Part shown: one piece after another, positions 1-8,786 of the stretch
Layout: each line of letters begins with the position of its first letter
Position numbering within the stretch: the first letter of the stretch is position 1
Assembly: GCA_012032975.1 (NCBI GenBank)
Contig: JAAUPU010000001.1
Span: 1 to 20,545 of the forward strand
Length of the DNA: 20,545 nt
Direction: 5' to 3'
From: Caldilineaceae bacterium
Lineage (GTDB): Bacteria > Chloroflexota > Anaerolineae > Caldilineales > Caldilineaceae
Notes under the pieces: model-generated
Databases searched by the model: none
Told to the model about the DNA's origin: nothing
What the model saw: the letters and a program-made list of their open reading frames with translations, nothing else
Translations under genes and position numbers: made by a program

Positions 1-1347
1 TGGTTGCCAACCCGTTTTCCGAAGCACTATTGCGCCCAGTTCCATGCCAAGTACAACGAAGAGAACCTGGATGAGCTGGTGGCTGCGGAAGGCGCCAACG
101 ACTGGGTGAACCTGATGCAGACCAAGTGCGCAGGCGTGGAAGGCGAACCCATTCCGCCCAACTTCCGCAATGCCGACATGCCGACGCTCTATCCGTGGAA
201 GTTCACAACGGCCTACGGCGAAGGCACTCAGGTGGTCGCCGAGCGCAACCCCTATTACTGGAAGGTGGACACCGAAGGACGACAACTGCCCTATATCGAC
301 CGAGTCGTCCTGGAAATCCTGGAGGACCGTGAAGTGCTGTTGCTCAAGGTGCTGAACGGCGAGGTCGACATGATGAGCCGCCACTTCAACACCAACGACA
401 ACAAGGCCGTTCTGGCCGACAACATGGATGCCGGCGAGTTTGGCTTCTTTGAAACGCTGGAAGGCGGCAACACCACCGGCCTGCACTTCAATTTGACCCA
501 CAAAGATCCGCGCATGCGCGAGATCTTCCAGAACAAGGATTTCCGCATTGCCGTCTCCCACTGCATCGACCGCCAGGAGATCATCGACCTGATCTACGTC
601 GGCCAAGGCGAACCCATGCAGAGCGCGATGGACCGAACCAGCATCCCCGAACTCTTCGATGAAGAGATGTACAGCATGTACACCGAGTTCGACCAGGATC
701 TGGCCCACGAGCACCTGGCCGCGGCTGGCATGACCGAGCAGGGGGACAATGGCTTCTTCCTGGGACCCGATGGCGAACCCTTCTCCTTCGTGATCCAGGC
801 GACCGACTCGTTTGGCTTCTCGGATCGAGCTGAGGTGATCGTCCAGCAGTTGCAGGCTTGCGGCCTGGATGCGCAGTTGAGCGTCGTGGACCGTTCCCTG
901 CTCTATCAGCGCAAAGACGCCAATGAGCACGATGTACATGTCTGGGGCGCCGGTGGCTCCTCGTCCGTCTTCCTGGATCCTCGCCACTTCTTCCCCTATA
1001 GCCAAGAGTCGGCCTTTGCCCAGGCTTGGGTGACCTGGTACGAGAATCCCAGTGGCGACGGCTCGTTGACCCAACCGGAAGAGCCGCCAGCCATCGTCAA
1101 GCAGCAGATGGAGTTGTACGACCAGATCAAGGCGACCGGTGACTATGCCACGCAGATCGAATTGATGCAACAGATCATCGAGATCGCCAAAGATCAATTC
1201 TATGTGATCGGCGTCTCGTCCACGCCGCCGGGCTATGGCATCGTCAAGAACAACTTCCACAACGTGCCGTCGTCGATGCCTGGGTCATGGCAGTATCCGA
1301 CGCCTGCCCCGACCAACCCCGAACAGTACTGGATTTCCTCTCAGTAG
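1..1347 (+). CDS. ABC transporter family-5 extracellular solute-binding protein, 5'-truncated
   Basis: The reading frame is open from the first base, so the N-terminus, including any signal peptide, lies outside the window; 448 residues are visible. The sequence has the typical pattern of SBP_bac_5 (DppA/OppA-like) proteins: an AERNPYYW motif followed by LPYIDRVV, then LLKVLNGEVDM, then FRIAVSHCIDRQEIID, ending with a conserved tail rich in aromatic and proline residues. These proteins sit outside the cytoplasmic membrane and hand peptides or oligosaccharides to DppBC-type permeases. The two permeases and two ATPases follow directly, so this is the ligand-binding part of that importer. Close relatives of this type often bind oligosaccharides rather than peptides, which would suit the downstream enolase-superfamily enzyme, but the ligand cannot be read from the sequence. 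Confidence 0.93.
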   Translation, partial: WLPTRFPKHYCAQFHAKYNEENLDELVAAEGANDWVNLMQTKCAGVEGEPIPPNFRNADMPTLYPWKFTTAYGEGTQVVAERNPYYWKVDTEGRQLPYIDRVVLEILEDREVLLLKVLNGEVDMMSRHFNTNDNKAVLADNMDAGEFGFFETLEGGNTTGLHFNLTHKDPRMREIFQNKDFRIAVSHCIDRQEIIDLIYVGQGEPMQSAMDRTSIPELFDEEMYSMYTEFDQDLAHEHLAAAGMTEQGDNGFFLGPDGEPFSFVIQATDSFGFSDRAEVIVQQLQACGLDAQLSVVDRSLLYQRKDANEHDVHVWGAGGSSSVFLDPRHFFPYSQESAFAQAWVTWYENPSGDGSLTQPEEPPAIVKQQMELYDQIKATGDYATQIELMQQIIEIAKDQFYVIGVSSTPPGYGIVKNNFHNVPSSMPGSWQYPTPAPTNPEQYWISSQ

Positions 1348-1369
1348 CTCTCCGTAGCTGGATCGTCCA

Positions 1370-1403
1370 GGGTGCAAGAGGCGAGCATTCGCCTCTTGCA
1401 CCC
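1370..1403 (+). promoter_or_regulatory. Perfect 15-bp intergenic hairpin between binding protein and permease genes
   Basis: The arm GGGTGCAAGAGGCGA (1370-1384) is perfectly complementary to TCGCCTCTTGCACCC (1389-1403), leaving a four-base loop GCAT. It lies 22 bases after the stop codon of the binding protein gene. No T-run follows; instead a strong AGGAGGT ribosome binding site (1410-1416) for the permease comes next. The likely role, by analogy with other binding-protein transporter operons, is to protect the 3' end of the upstream message or cause partial termination, so the binding protein is made in excess over the membrane subunits. The structure is seen; the role is inferred. Confidence 0.85.
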
Positions 1404-1420
1404 GTATTCAGGAGGTCAAG

Positions 1421-2408
1421 ATGCTGCAATTTATCATCAAGCGGCTCTTATTGATGATCCCCACCCTGTTCGCGATTTCGCTTGTATCGTTCATGATCAT
1501 CCAGTTGCCGCCGGGCGACTACCTCACGACGTTGGTCGCGTCTATGGCCGCGCAGGGTGAAGATGTGGACCCCGTTGCCATGCGTGCGCTGGAAGAACGG
1601 TACGGCCTGGGTCAACCGGTCTACGTCCAATATTACAAATGGATTTCTGGCATCTTGTTGCGGGGCGACTTTGGGCAATCCTTTGCCTGGAGCATGCCCG
1701 TCTCGGACCTGATTTGGCAGCGGCTCTCGTTGACCTTTCTCCTCTCGTTGAGTAGCCTGCTTTTCGTCTGGGTCGTCGCTTTTCCGATCGGCATCTATTC
1801 CGCGGTCAAACAATATTCTATTGGCGACTATACCTTCACCTTTTTCGGCTTTTTGGGCCTGGCTACGCCAAACTTCTTGTTGGCGCTGATCCTGATGTAC
1901 GTGGCCTTCAAGTACTTTAACCAGAGCGTGGGTGGTCTTTTTTTCGCCCGAGTTTCAGGATGCGGTCTGGTCGTGGGCCAAGCTGATGGACCTCTTCGCG
2001 CATCTCTGGATCCCGGTGATTATCATCGGCACGGCGGGCACTGCCGGGCTGATCCGCGTCATGCGCGCCAACCTCCTCGACGAATTGCGAAAGCCGTATG
2101 TGGTAACGGCGCGCGCCAAGGGTCTGCCCGAATGGAAGCTGCTCTTCAAATATCCGGTGCGCGTGGCGTTGAACCCATTTGTCAGCACCGTGGGCTGGGT
2201 GTTGCCGACGCTGGTCTCCGGCGCGGCGATCGTGTCGATTGTCCTGAGCCTGCCCACCACGGGGCCGTTGCTCATCCGTTCGCTGCTTTCCCAAGACATG
2301 TATCTTGCCGGCAGCTTCATCTTGATGCTCAGTGTTCTGACCGTCATCGGGACGCTGGTCTCTGATCTGCTACTTGCGTGGCTAGACCCGCGCATCCGGC
2401 TAGAGTAA
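1421..2408 (+). CDS. ABC transporter permease, DppB/OppB family (frame broken at a T7 run)
   Basis: This encodes the first inner-membrane subunit of the importer, about 328 residues once repaired. The start is ATG with a full AGGAGGT site four bases upstream. The N-terminal hallmark of DppB-type permeases is present (a hydrophobic helix from residue 8, then QLPPGDY, then ERYGLGQPVYVQY), and the C-terminal part carries the cytoplasmic EAA-type loop (VVTARAKGLPEWKLLFKY) and ends in DPRIRLE. The frame is lost in a run of seven T at 1938-1944: with six T the protein reads GGLFSPEFQDA and continues unbroken to the TAG at 2406-2408. As given, the first frame runs on to 2365 with a non-native tail. 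A sequencing error is the simplest explanation; transcriptional slippage on T7 or a true mutation is possible. Confidence 0.92.
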
Positions 2409-2424
2409 GCGAGGAAAGTTTCAA

Positions 2425-3582
2425 ATGGCCACTGATGTCAGCCCAATGGCGGCCGAGATAGAATCGCAGGCAGGCTACGAGGAAGATATAGAAAGCAGCG
2501 TATCGGTTGCCTCGCAGTGGCAGTTGATGTGGTGGAAGTTCCGCAAACACAAGCTGGCCATGATCGGCGGAACCGTCACCATCCTGATCTACCTGGTGGC
2601 CGCGTTTGCCGAGTTCCTCGCCCCCTTTCCACCCGCCGAGTTCAATGCCACCTACACCTACGCCCCTCCTCAGCCACTCCACTTTATCGACCGAACCGAT
2701 GAGGGCGCCCAGTTCAGACCTTATGTCAATGGCTACAAGGTCGAGATCGACCCCGTGGCGTTGCGCCGCACCTTCGTGGTGGATGACGATACCAAATACT
2801 ATGTCAACCTCTTTGTCGCAGGCGCACCCTACAAACTCTTTGGCATCTTTGAGACCGACATTCATTTGATCGGCCCGGAGGATCCCGACGCACCGATGTA
2901 TCTTCTCGGCGCCGATCGGCTGGGCCGTGATCTCTTCAGCCGTCTCATCTATGGCACGCGCATCTCGATGACCATCGGTCTGGTCGGCGTGGCCTTGAGT
3001 TTTGTCTTGGGCATCACCCTGGGCGGCGTCTCTGGATTCTATGGCGGCAGCATCGACAACATCATCCAGCGCATCATCGAGTTCATCCGCTCCATCCCGA
3101 CGATTCCACTTTGGATGGGGCTGGCCGCCGCGTTACCCACCACCTGGTCGTCGCTCCAGGTCTATTTCGGCATCACGATCATCCTCTCGTTTATCGGGTG
3201 GACCGGTCTGGCGCGCGTGGTGCGCGGTCGCTTCCTCTCGCTCCGCACAGAGGACTTTGTGCTCGCGGCCAAGCTGGACGGTTCCGGCGAGATGCGCACC
3301 ATCTGGAAGCACATGGTTCCTTCGTTCTTCAGCCATATTATCGCCTCGCTGACACTGGCCATCCCCGGCATCATCCTGGCCGAAACTGCGCTCAGCTTTC
3401 TGGGGCTGGGGCTGCGCCCACCGGTGGTCAGTTGGGGCGTGTTGATGCAAGATGCGCAAAATGTGCGCGCGGTCGCCACCGCGCCGTGGCTACTCATACC
3501 TGGCATTGCGGTCGTGGTCGCGGTGTTGGCGCTCAACTTTCTCGGCGACGGTCTGCGCGATGCCGCAGACCCCTACAACTGA
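2425..3582 (+). CDS. ABC transporter permease, DppC/OppC family
   Basis: This is the second membrane subunit, 385 residues and intact. It begins 16 bases after the first permease, behind a GCGAGGA ribosome binding site. An OppC-type N-terminus (QWQLMWWKFRKHKLAMIGG) leads into the first membrane helix, about residues 44-68. A long extracytoplasmic insertion of roughly 95 residues follows, before the LGADRLGRDLFSRLIYG motif near residue 163. The remaining helices and the EAA loop (AAKLDGSGEMRTIWKHMVPS, near residue 283) are standard, as is the SFLGLGLRPP ending motif. It pairs with the preceding permease to form the pore. The long insertion is bigger than in classical dipeptide permeases and may contact the binding protein. 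Family assignment is firm; substrate is not. Confidence 0.95.
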   Translation: MATDVSPMAAEIESQAGYEEDIESSVSVASQWQLMWWKFRKHKLAMIGGTVTILIYLVAAFAEFLAPFPPAEFNATYTYAPPQPLHFIDRTDEGAQFRPYVNGYKVEIDPVALRRTFVVDDDTKYYVNLFVAGAPYKLFGIFETDIHLIGPEDPDAPMYLLGADRLGRDLFSRLIYGTRISMTIGLVGVALSFVLGITLGGVSGFYGGSIDNIIQRIIEFIRSIPTIPLWMGLAAALPTTWSSLQVYFGITIILSFIGWTGLARVVRGRFLSLRTEDFVLAAKLDGSGEMRTIWKHMVPSFFSHIIASLTLAIPGIILAETALSFLGLGLRPPVVSWGVLMQDAQNVRAVATAPWLLIPGIAVVVAVLALNFLGDGLRDAADPYN

Positions 3583-3617
3583 TTCTCGCACCTAACCTTA
3601 CGCGATGGGCTTCTGCG

Positions 3618-4646
3618 GTGGCATCCTCTTCAAACGATAAATTACTCGAAATCAAGGATCTGAAAACCTACTTCTTTCTGGACGAAGGCGTCGTGCGGGC
3701 GGTCGATGGCGTTTCGTTTGACGTCTATCGGGGCAAGACGCTTTGCGTCGTCGGCGAGAGCGGTTGTGGCAAGAGCGTCATGGCACGCTCGATTCTCCAA
3801 ATTGTGGACAGACCGGGCAAGATTGCCAGCGGCAACATTTTTTACAACCGCAGGAGCGGCGCCAACGGCAGCGAGACCGTCGAGCAGGTTGACTTGGCCG
3901 CGCTCCATCCCCGCGGTCGCGAGATTCGCAGCATCCGCGGCAAGGATATATCGATGATCTTTCAGGAGCCGATGACATCGCTCAGCCCCATCCACACCGT
4001 CGGCGAGCAGATCAGCGAGGTGATCACGCTGCACACCGATGCGACTGCCAAAGAGGCCAAGGAGCACGCCATCGAATTGATGAACCGTGTCGGCATCCCG
4101 CGGCCCGCAGACCGTTTTGGCAACTACCCTTTTCAATTGAGCGGCGGGATGCGCCAGCGATTGATGATCGCGATGGCCCTTTCATGCAACCCAAGCCTGC
4201 TCATCGCCGACGAACCGACGACCGCGGTCGATGTCACGACTCAGGCGCAGATTCTCGACCTGTTGCTCGAACTCAAGGAAGAGTTCGGCATGGCCATCAT
4301 CTTCATCACCCACGACTTGGGCGTGGTTGCCGAGGTGGCCGATGACGTCGTTGTGATGTATTTGGGCCGCGTGGCCGAGCGGGGTGATGTTGATTCCATC
4401 TTTCATGATCCCAAGCACCCCTATACGCGCGCGCTGTTGCGCTCGATCCCAAAATTGGGGGCGAGCCGCCGCGCCGGCAAGTTGGAGACCATCCGCGGGA
4501 TGGTGCCCGACCCATACAACCATCCGACCGGCTGCCTCTTTCACCCGCGGTGCGACTCCAAGATAAAGGGGGTGTGCGACCGGATATCGCCCACGCCGAT
4601 CCAGTTGGAAAACGACCGCGAAGCAAGCTGCCTGCTTTACGAGTAG
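3618..4646 (+). CDS. ABC transporter ATP-binding protein, DppD/OppD family
   Basis: This cytoplasmic ATPase subunit powers the importer and is about 342 residues long. The frame is open far upstream, but the earlier part only overlaps the permease gene out of frame. I choose GTG at 3618 because the conserved domain starts a few residues later and the length then matches the family; there is no strong ribosome binding site. Walker A is GESGCGKS (residues 46-53), the Q-loop is in IFQEPMTSL, the signature is LSGGMRQR (near 174), Walker B is [12 protein letters not shown] (near 194) and the switch histidine is in ITHDLG. The C-terminal oligopeptide-transporter extension has the GCLFHPRCD cysteine pattern found in this subfamily. 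It works as a heterodimer with the next ATPase. Confidence 0.95.
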   Translation: MASSSNDKLLEIKDLKTYFFLDEGVVRAVDGVSFDVYRGKTLCVVGESGCGKSVMARSILQIVDRPGKIASGNIFYNRRSGANGSETVEQVDLAALHPRGREIRSIRGKDISMIFQEPMTSLSPIHTVGEQISEVITLHTDATAKEAKEHAIELMNRVGIPRPADRFGNYPFQLSGGMRQRLMIAMALSCNPSLLIADEPTTAVDVTTQAQILDLLLELKEEFGMAIIFITHDLGVVAEVADDVVVMYLGRVAERGDVDSIFHDPKHPYTRALLRSIPKLGASRRAGKLETIRGMVPDPYNHPTGCLFHPRCDSKIKGVCDRISPTPIQLENDREASCLLYE

Positions 4647-4746
4647 ACGGGCCATTCATCCGCCACTGTTTCGGCGCGATCCCATGCCATCCTGTGCACC
4701 TCGTGAGCCTTTCTTGCACCCGCCACCTACCAGACGAGCAAGCTGA

Positions 4747-5818
4747 ATGACAGCGAACAACGGAAATATCGAAGTGACCGGCCCTCAACTCGAGCCAGAT
4801 ACTCTGCTCGAATTGAAGAACTTGCGAATGTACTTCCCGATTTCCAAAGGTTTTTTTCGCAGGGTGGTCGGCCATGTCAAGGCCGTGGACGACCTGAATC
4901 TGGTCGTGCGCACGGGTGAGACCATTGGGCTGGTGGGGGAGAGTGGCTGCGGCAAGACGACTGCCGGTCGCTGCGTACTGCGTGCATATAAACCGTCGTC
5001 TGGTCAGATCCTATACCGCCAACCGGACGGCGAAGTGGTCGATCTTGCCCCGTTGACCGACAGCGAAACTGAAACCCTACCGCCAGCAGATCCGCATGAT
5101 CTTTCAGGATCCCTTTTCGTCGCTAAACCCGCGCATGCCCGTGATGGACATCGTCGGCGACCCGCTCAAGATCAACAAGATCGCGTCCGGTCGCGAACTG
5201 GAGGAGCGGGTGGCCGCCCTGCTACGTCGGGTCGGCCTGCGTCCCGAATATATGCGACGTTATCCCCATTCGTTCAGCGGCGGCCAGCGACAGCGCATCG
5301 GCATCGCCCGTTCGCTGGCCCTGGACCCGCACCTGGTGGTGGCGGATGAGGCCGTCTCCGCGCTGGATGTGTCGGTGCGCGCCCAGATTCTCAATCTGCT
5401 CGAGGAGCTTCAGGATGAGTATCAGCTCACCTACATTTTCGTCTCCCACGACCTGAGCGTGATCGAATATGTCTGCGACCGGGTGGCCGTGATGTATGTG
5501 GGGCGTCTCGTCGAGCTGGCCAACACCCAGTCGTTGTTCGAGAATCCCCGGCACCCGTATACCGAAGCGTTGCTCTCCGCGGTGCCCAAGCCAGACCCTC
5601 GCCTCCGCCATCACAAGAATCGCATCGTCCTCAGCGGCGACGTGGCGGACCCGGCCAACACTCCCAGCGGCTGCTACTTCCACCCCCGTTGCAACTACGC
5701 CCAGGAGCGCTGCCGGGTCGAGACACCGCTCATGCGTCCCGTCGCCGACGGGCACTTGGTCGCCTGTCACTTTGCCGAAGAATTGAGCCTCCGCGGTATC
5801 GACGATCTCGCGGCATGA
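4747..5818 (+). CDS. ABC transporter ATP-binding protein, DppF/OppF family (one-base frame break)
   Basis: This is the second ATPase of the importer, about 356 residues when repaired, starting at ATG 4747, 100 bases after the first ATPase gene. The N-terminal part contains [14 protein letters not shown] and Walker A GESGCGKT (residues 64-71). At 5066-5068 (AAA) the frame is wrong by one base. Removing one A gives the expected [18 protein letters not shown], with the Q-loop intact. Beyond it are the signature FSGGQRQR, Walker [12 protein letters not shown] (alanine instead of the usual proline after DE), the switch histidine in VSHDLSV and the C-terminal [15 protein letters not shown] cysteine motif. 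Without correction the two halves would be separate, nonfunctional fragments overlapping at 5096-5349. Confidence 0.92.
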
Positions 5819-6164
5819 ACGCTCTGCCCGCCGACCAAAGCCTGCTGAAGCGAGCGCTGCTCTACGCCGTCTGTTACGCCGGCCTGGTGGCAAGCAGTCT
5901 GTTCGGCGCCTGGATTCTGCTCCAACTGCGCGTTGCAGCGATCCGCGTTGGCGAATTTCTGGGCTGGAACCACTGGACGATCAGCGCAATGGACCAGGTT
6001 GTCACCCTGTTGCTAGGGTTGGCATGGCTGGTCTTCTTTTGGTTGCAGAAAACTATCTCCGGCATGGCGTGTCCGAGGGGAAATTGGGGTCGCGCATGGG
6101 CAAGCTATTTGCCGTCGAACTGGCCGTGTTGATTGGCGCATATGCGCTTCAGGCGCTAGCATAG
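5815..6164 (+). CDS. Small three-helix membrane protein of unknown function (one-base frame break)
   Basis: The ATG overlaps the TGA of the preceding ATPase gene (ATGA at 5815-5818), which implies translational coupling and membership in the transporter operon. I do not recognise the family. The repaired product is about 116 residues. It has hydrophobic stretches at about residues 14-37, 60-80 and 98-116, ending in GAYALQALA. The frame fails at a run of four T (6037-6040): one extra T gives [15 protein letters not shown] and then continues to the TAG at 6162-6164. Read as given, the frame ends at 6132 with a polar, cysteine-ended tail unlike the rest, which supports the repair. It might be an accessory or assembly subunit of the importer; this is only positional inference. 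Confidence 0.7.
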
Positions 6165-6220
6165 TGATCTGTTCTGCGCCGCAGTGATTCTTACTGCGCC
6201 GCAGTGATTCTTACTGCGCT
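6163..6220 (+). repeat. Three tandem 20-bp repeats, possible operator
   Basis: A 20-bp unit, GCAGTGATTCTTACTGCGCC, occurs at 6181-6200 and again at 6201-6220 with one change at the last base. A degenerate third copy lies at 6161-6180, overlapping the stop codon of the upstream gene. Each of the two good copies contains the inverted repeat CGCAGT-7 nt-ACTGCG (6180-6198 and 6200-6218). The 20-bp period is close to two helical turns, so bound dimers would sit on the same face of the DNA. It lies about 45 bp before the enolase-superfamily gene, a plausible site for a regulator of the catabolic genes. Replication slippage without function is the alternative. Confidence 0.7.
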
Positions 6221-6263
6221 CGTGAGGTCCATCTGTCAATCAATTGAATTCCCGAGGCTTGCC

Positions 6264-7452
6264 ATGAAAATTGATTCGCTCGATTTCTTCTATCTTTCCA
6301 TGCCCGAAGTCTTGCCCATCGCCGATGGCAGCCAGGATGCGCTGATCGTGCGCGTTTCCGCGGGCGGCTATGTCGGCTGGGGCGAATGCGAAGCCGCGCC
6401 GCTGGTCTCCATTGCAAGCCTGGTCGCGCCCATGTCCCACGGGGCGTGTCGCCCCGTGCAGGAGTCGGTGCTGGGCCAGCAACTGGACGACGTCGCGGAC
6501 ATCGCCCGGATCGGCCGGCTGGTGCGCGCCAACAGCCTGGACATCTTGCAGGCCGATCACACCTATTCGGGCATCGATATGGCGCTCTGGGATCTGCTGG
6601 GCCGCAAGTTGGACGCACCAGTCTATACCCTGCTTCAGGCTGAGCCGGGCGCCTGCCCAGAACCATGCCAAGACCCCCTATGCGTCGATGCTCTTCGGCG
6701 CCACGCCGCAGGAGACGCTGGAAAAGGGGCGCGCCGCGCGGTCAAAGGGCTATCGCGCCGCCAAATTTGGCTGGGCGCCCTACGGTGTCGGCTCTGTTCA
6801 GGCCGACGCCGACCAGGTGATGGCGGCGCGCGAGGGATTGGGCGACGATGGCATCCTATTGGTGGACGCGGGTACGGTCTGGATCGACGACCTGGAGGCG
6901 GCCAGCTTGCGTTTGCCGGCGCTCAACGAGGCGCGCGCGCTTTGGCTGGAGGAACCTTTTGTCTCGGGCGCGTTGGATGAGTATCGTCAGCTTTCGCAGC
7001 GCGCAGGGAATGTCAAGCTTGCGGGTGGCGAGGGTAGCCACAACTTCTATATGGCCAAGCATATGATCGACTATGCGGGCATTGGTTTCGTGCAGATCGA
7101 TGCCGGGCGGATCGGCGGCATCTCTGTTTCCAAACAGGTCGCGGACTACGCCGCCACCCGTGGTGTCACCTATGTCAACCATACCTTCACGTCGCACCTG
7201 GCCCTCAGCGCATCGCTGCAACCCTATGCTCACCTGGAAAACGACGTCATCTGCGAGTACCCCGTCGAACTCAAGGATCTTGCCCACGAGCTGACTTCCG
7301 ACCACATCGAGTTGGACAGCAACGGACAGGTGGCCGCGCCACAAGCGCCCGGCCTGGGCGTGACGGTCAATACCGCCGGTCTCGCAGACTATCTGGTCGA
7401 TGTCGAAATTCACGTGGCTGGCAAGACGCTCTACCGCACCCCATCCCTCTGA
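6264..7452 (+). CDS. Mandelate racemase/muconate lactonizing-type enolase-superfamily enzyme (one-base frame break)
   Basis: The repaired protein is about 395 residues, the usual length for this superfamily. It starts at ATG 6264 behind a GAGG site at 6254-6257. Members abstract a proton next to a carboxylate, with a bound Mg ion, and most catabolic ones are sugar-acid dehydratases, epimerases or racemases. The N-terminal cap domain runs to about residue 120. The barrel carries a lysine in AAKFGWAP (K167), metal-ligand candidates D201 (LVDAGTVW), the LEEPF glutamates (229/230) and E256 (GGEG), and the His-Asp dyad D279 (QIDAGRIGG) and H306 (NHTFTSH). Only one lysine of the usual KxK pair is present. 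The frame shifts by one base between about 6630 and 6660, most likely an extra C at 6657-6659; conserved sequence resumes at HAKTPYASMLFG. The substrate is not determined. Confidence 0.9.
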
Positions 7453-7484
7453 GCGAACTTGCCCACCAGGAGCCGATCACCAAG

Positions 7485-8786
7485 ATGACCCCAGCCAAGA
7501 CGCAGTTTTCGTTGCCCGATGACTTCAACCCAGAGACCCTGATGGTCGCCAAAGTCACCGAGTTTGGCGTGTTTCACGAGGTGCGCAGGGCGGCGCACTT
7601 GGCCGCGGATCTGGTAGCCAACGGCGCGCCGGCCGATCTGGACCTTGCCGAGCAGATTCTCGCCCAGGTTCTGGATCGTCAAGAGCACGACCCGGCTGAC
7701 CCGCACCACGGCAACTTCTACTGGATGCGTGAGGACGAGTTTGTCGAAGATCTCAACGCGGTGGAGTTTGTGCTCGAAGCGCTGATCCCCATGATGATCC
7801 GCCATGCCGCGCGATTGACCCCAGCCTTGCAAGAGCGCCTACTCGCCGCTATCAAGTTGGGTTTGATGGAAGTAGCACGGCTGGATGTCCTGGTGGCATA
7901 CACGAATATTGCCGCGCTGGGCGTACTCAACACCTGTTTGGGCGGTGAGCTTTTGCAGACGCCGGAGATTGCCACGCGCGGCTTCGGCAAGCTCCTGGCC
8001 TGGATCGACTACACCAACCGGTCGGGCCATCCGCTGGAATACAACAGCCCGACCTACACGGCGGTCACGTTGCGCTCGCTGAAGCTGCTGACCGATCTTA
8101 CCGCAGACGCGCCGACGCGCCAGGCCGCGCGGGCGCTGACCGCTCGGCTGGGCTTGAGCGCTGCGCTGCACATTCACAGCGGCACAGGCCGTTGGGCTGG
8201 ACCGCATGGTCGCGCGTATCAGCCGACCATCGTCTGCGAGACCGCGCCGGAAGTCGAACGGCTGCGCGCCTGGTTGACCGATGGCACATTGCCCCGTTGG
8301 TTGGCGTCGTTTGTGGACAGGCCAATGGCTAGCTTTTCGATCCAAGAAACCGCCGAGCGCAGCCGGGGAATCGCCCTGACGACCCACCAAACGCCGACGT
8401 TTGCCCTTGGCGTCGCCAGCCAAAGCTTCCATCCCCAGGCAAACGTGCTGATGCTCCACTATGCGCGGCCCAACGCACCCCGACCCGGTGTACTCTATTC
8501 GCGCTATCTCCTGGACGACAAATGGTTTGGCGATGCCTATCACGCGACCGACCGCACCAAGATGCTCAACCTGCCAGATGAGGGCCGCTTTCTTGGCGTG
8601 CAGGAGGTCAACCGTGCCATCGGCCTGTATGCGCAGATTGGCGCCGATCACTTCGCCAGCGCCAAGGGGGTGCTGATTTGGACCGGTCGCGATGAGATCG
8701 ATGAGATTTGGGTCGGTGAGGAGTGCATTACGGAATTGCCACACCGGCTGGATGTGGATCAGGCGGTTGTGGTCGCCAGACGGTGA
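7485..8786 (+). CDS. Large helical-domain protein, N-terminal part of a probable split gene
   Basis: This 433-residue protein starts at ATG 7485, 32 bases after the enolase-superfamily gene, with CAGGAG upstream, so it is probably in the same operon. I recognise no named enzyme with confidence. The middle (residues about 100-260) looks like paired alpha helices of an alpha/alpha-toroid. It contains HPLEYNSPTYTAVTLRSL and GRWAGPHGRAYQP, the kind of conserved acidic and aromatic patches seen in polysaccharide lyases and related hydrolases. After residue 300 it becomes beta-rich. The C-terminus breaks off inside a beta-rich stretch at an in-frame TGA (8784-8786), and the next frame begins immediately, so the pair was most likely one protein of about 656 residues. 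A role in polysaccharide or sugar-acid breakdown is inference from context. Confidence 0.75.
   Translation: MTPAKTQFSLPDDFNPETLMVAKVTEFGVFHEVRRAAHLAADLVANGAPADLDLAEQILAQVLDRQEHDPADPHHGNFYWMREDEFVEDLNAVEFVLEALIPMMIRHAARLTPALQERLLAAIKLGLMEVARLDVLVAYTNIAALGVLNTCLGGELLQTPEIATRGFGKLLAWIDYTNRSGHPLEYNSPTYTAVTLRSLKLLTDLTADAPTRQAARALTARLGLSAALHIHSGTGRWAGPHGRAYQPTIVCETAPEVERLRAWLTDGTLPRWLASFVDRPMASFSIQETAERSRGIALTTHQTPTFALGVASQSFHPQANVLMLHYARPNAPRPGVLYSRYLLDDKWFGDAYHATDRTKMLNLPDEGRFLGVQEVNRAIGLYAQIGADHFASAKGVLIWTGRDEIDEIWVGEECITELPHRLDVDQAVVVARR

Noticed and set aside
1370..1403. Hairpin considered as a rho-independent terminator
   Set aside because: There is no T-run after the stem, and the next gene of the same transporter follows with a strong ribosome binding site 7 bases downstream.
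3111..3617. Long upstream extension of the first ATPase frame overlapping the second permease gene
   Set aside because: It is out of frame with a well-conserved permease, rich in Arg and His without family similarity; the ATPase domain starts only after GTG 3618.
5066..5068. Programmed ribosomal frameshift in the second ATPase gene
   Set aside because: There is no slippery heptamer or following structure, and a large number of similar breaks in unrelated genes points to sequence error.
5222..5893. 223-residue minus-strand open frame over the second ATPase gene
   Set aside because: Antisense to Walker B and signature motifs of a conserved ATPase; no domain of its own.
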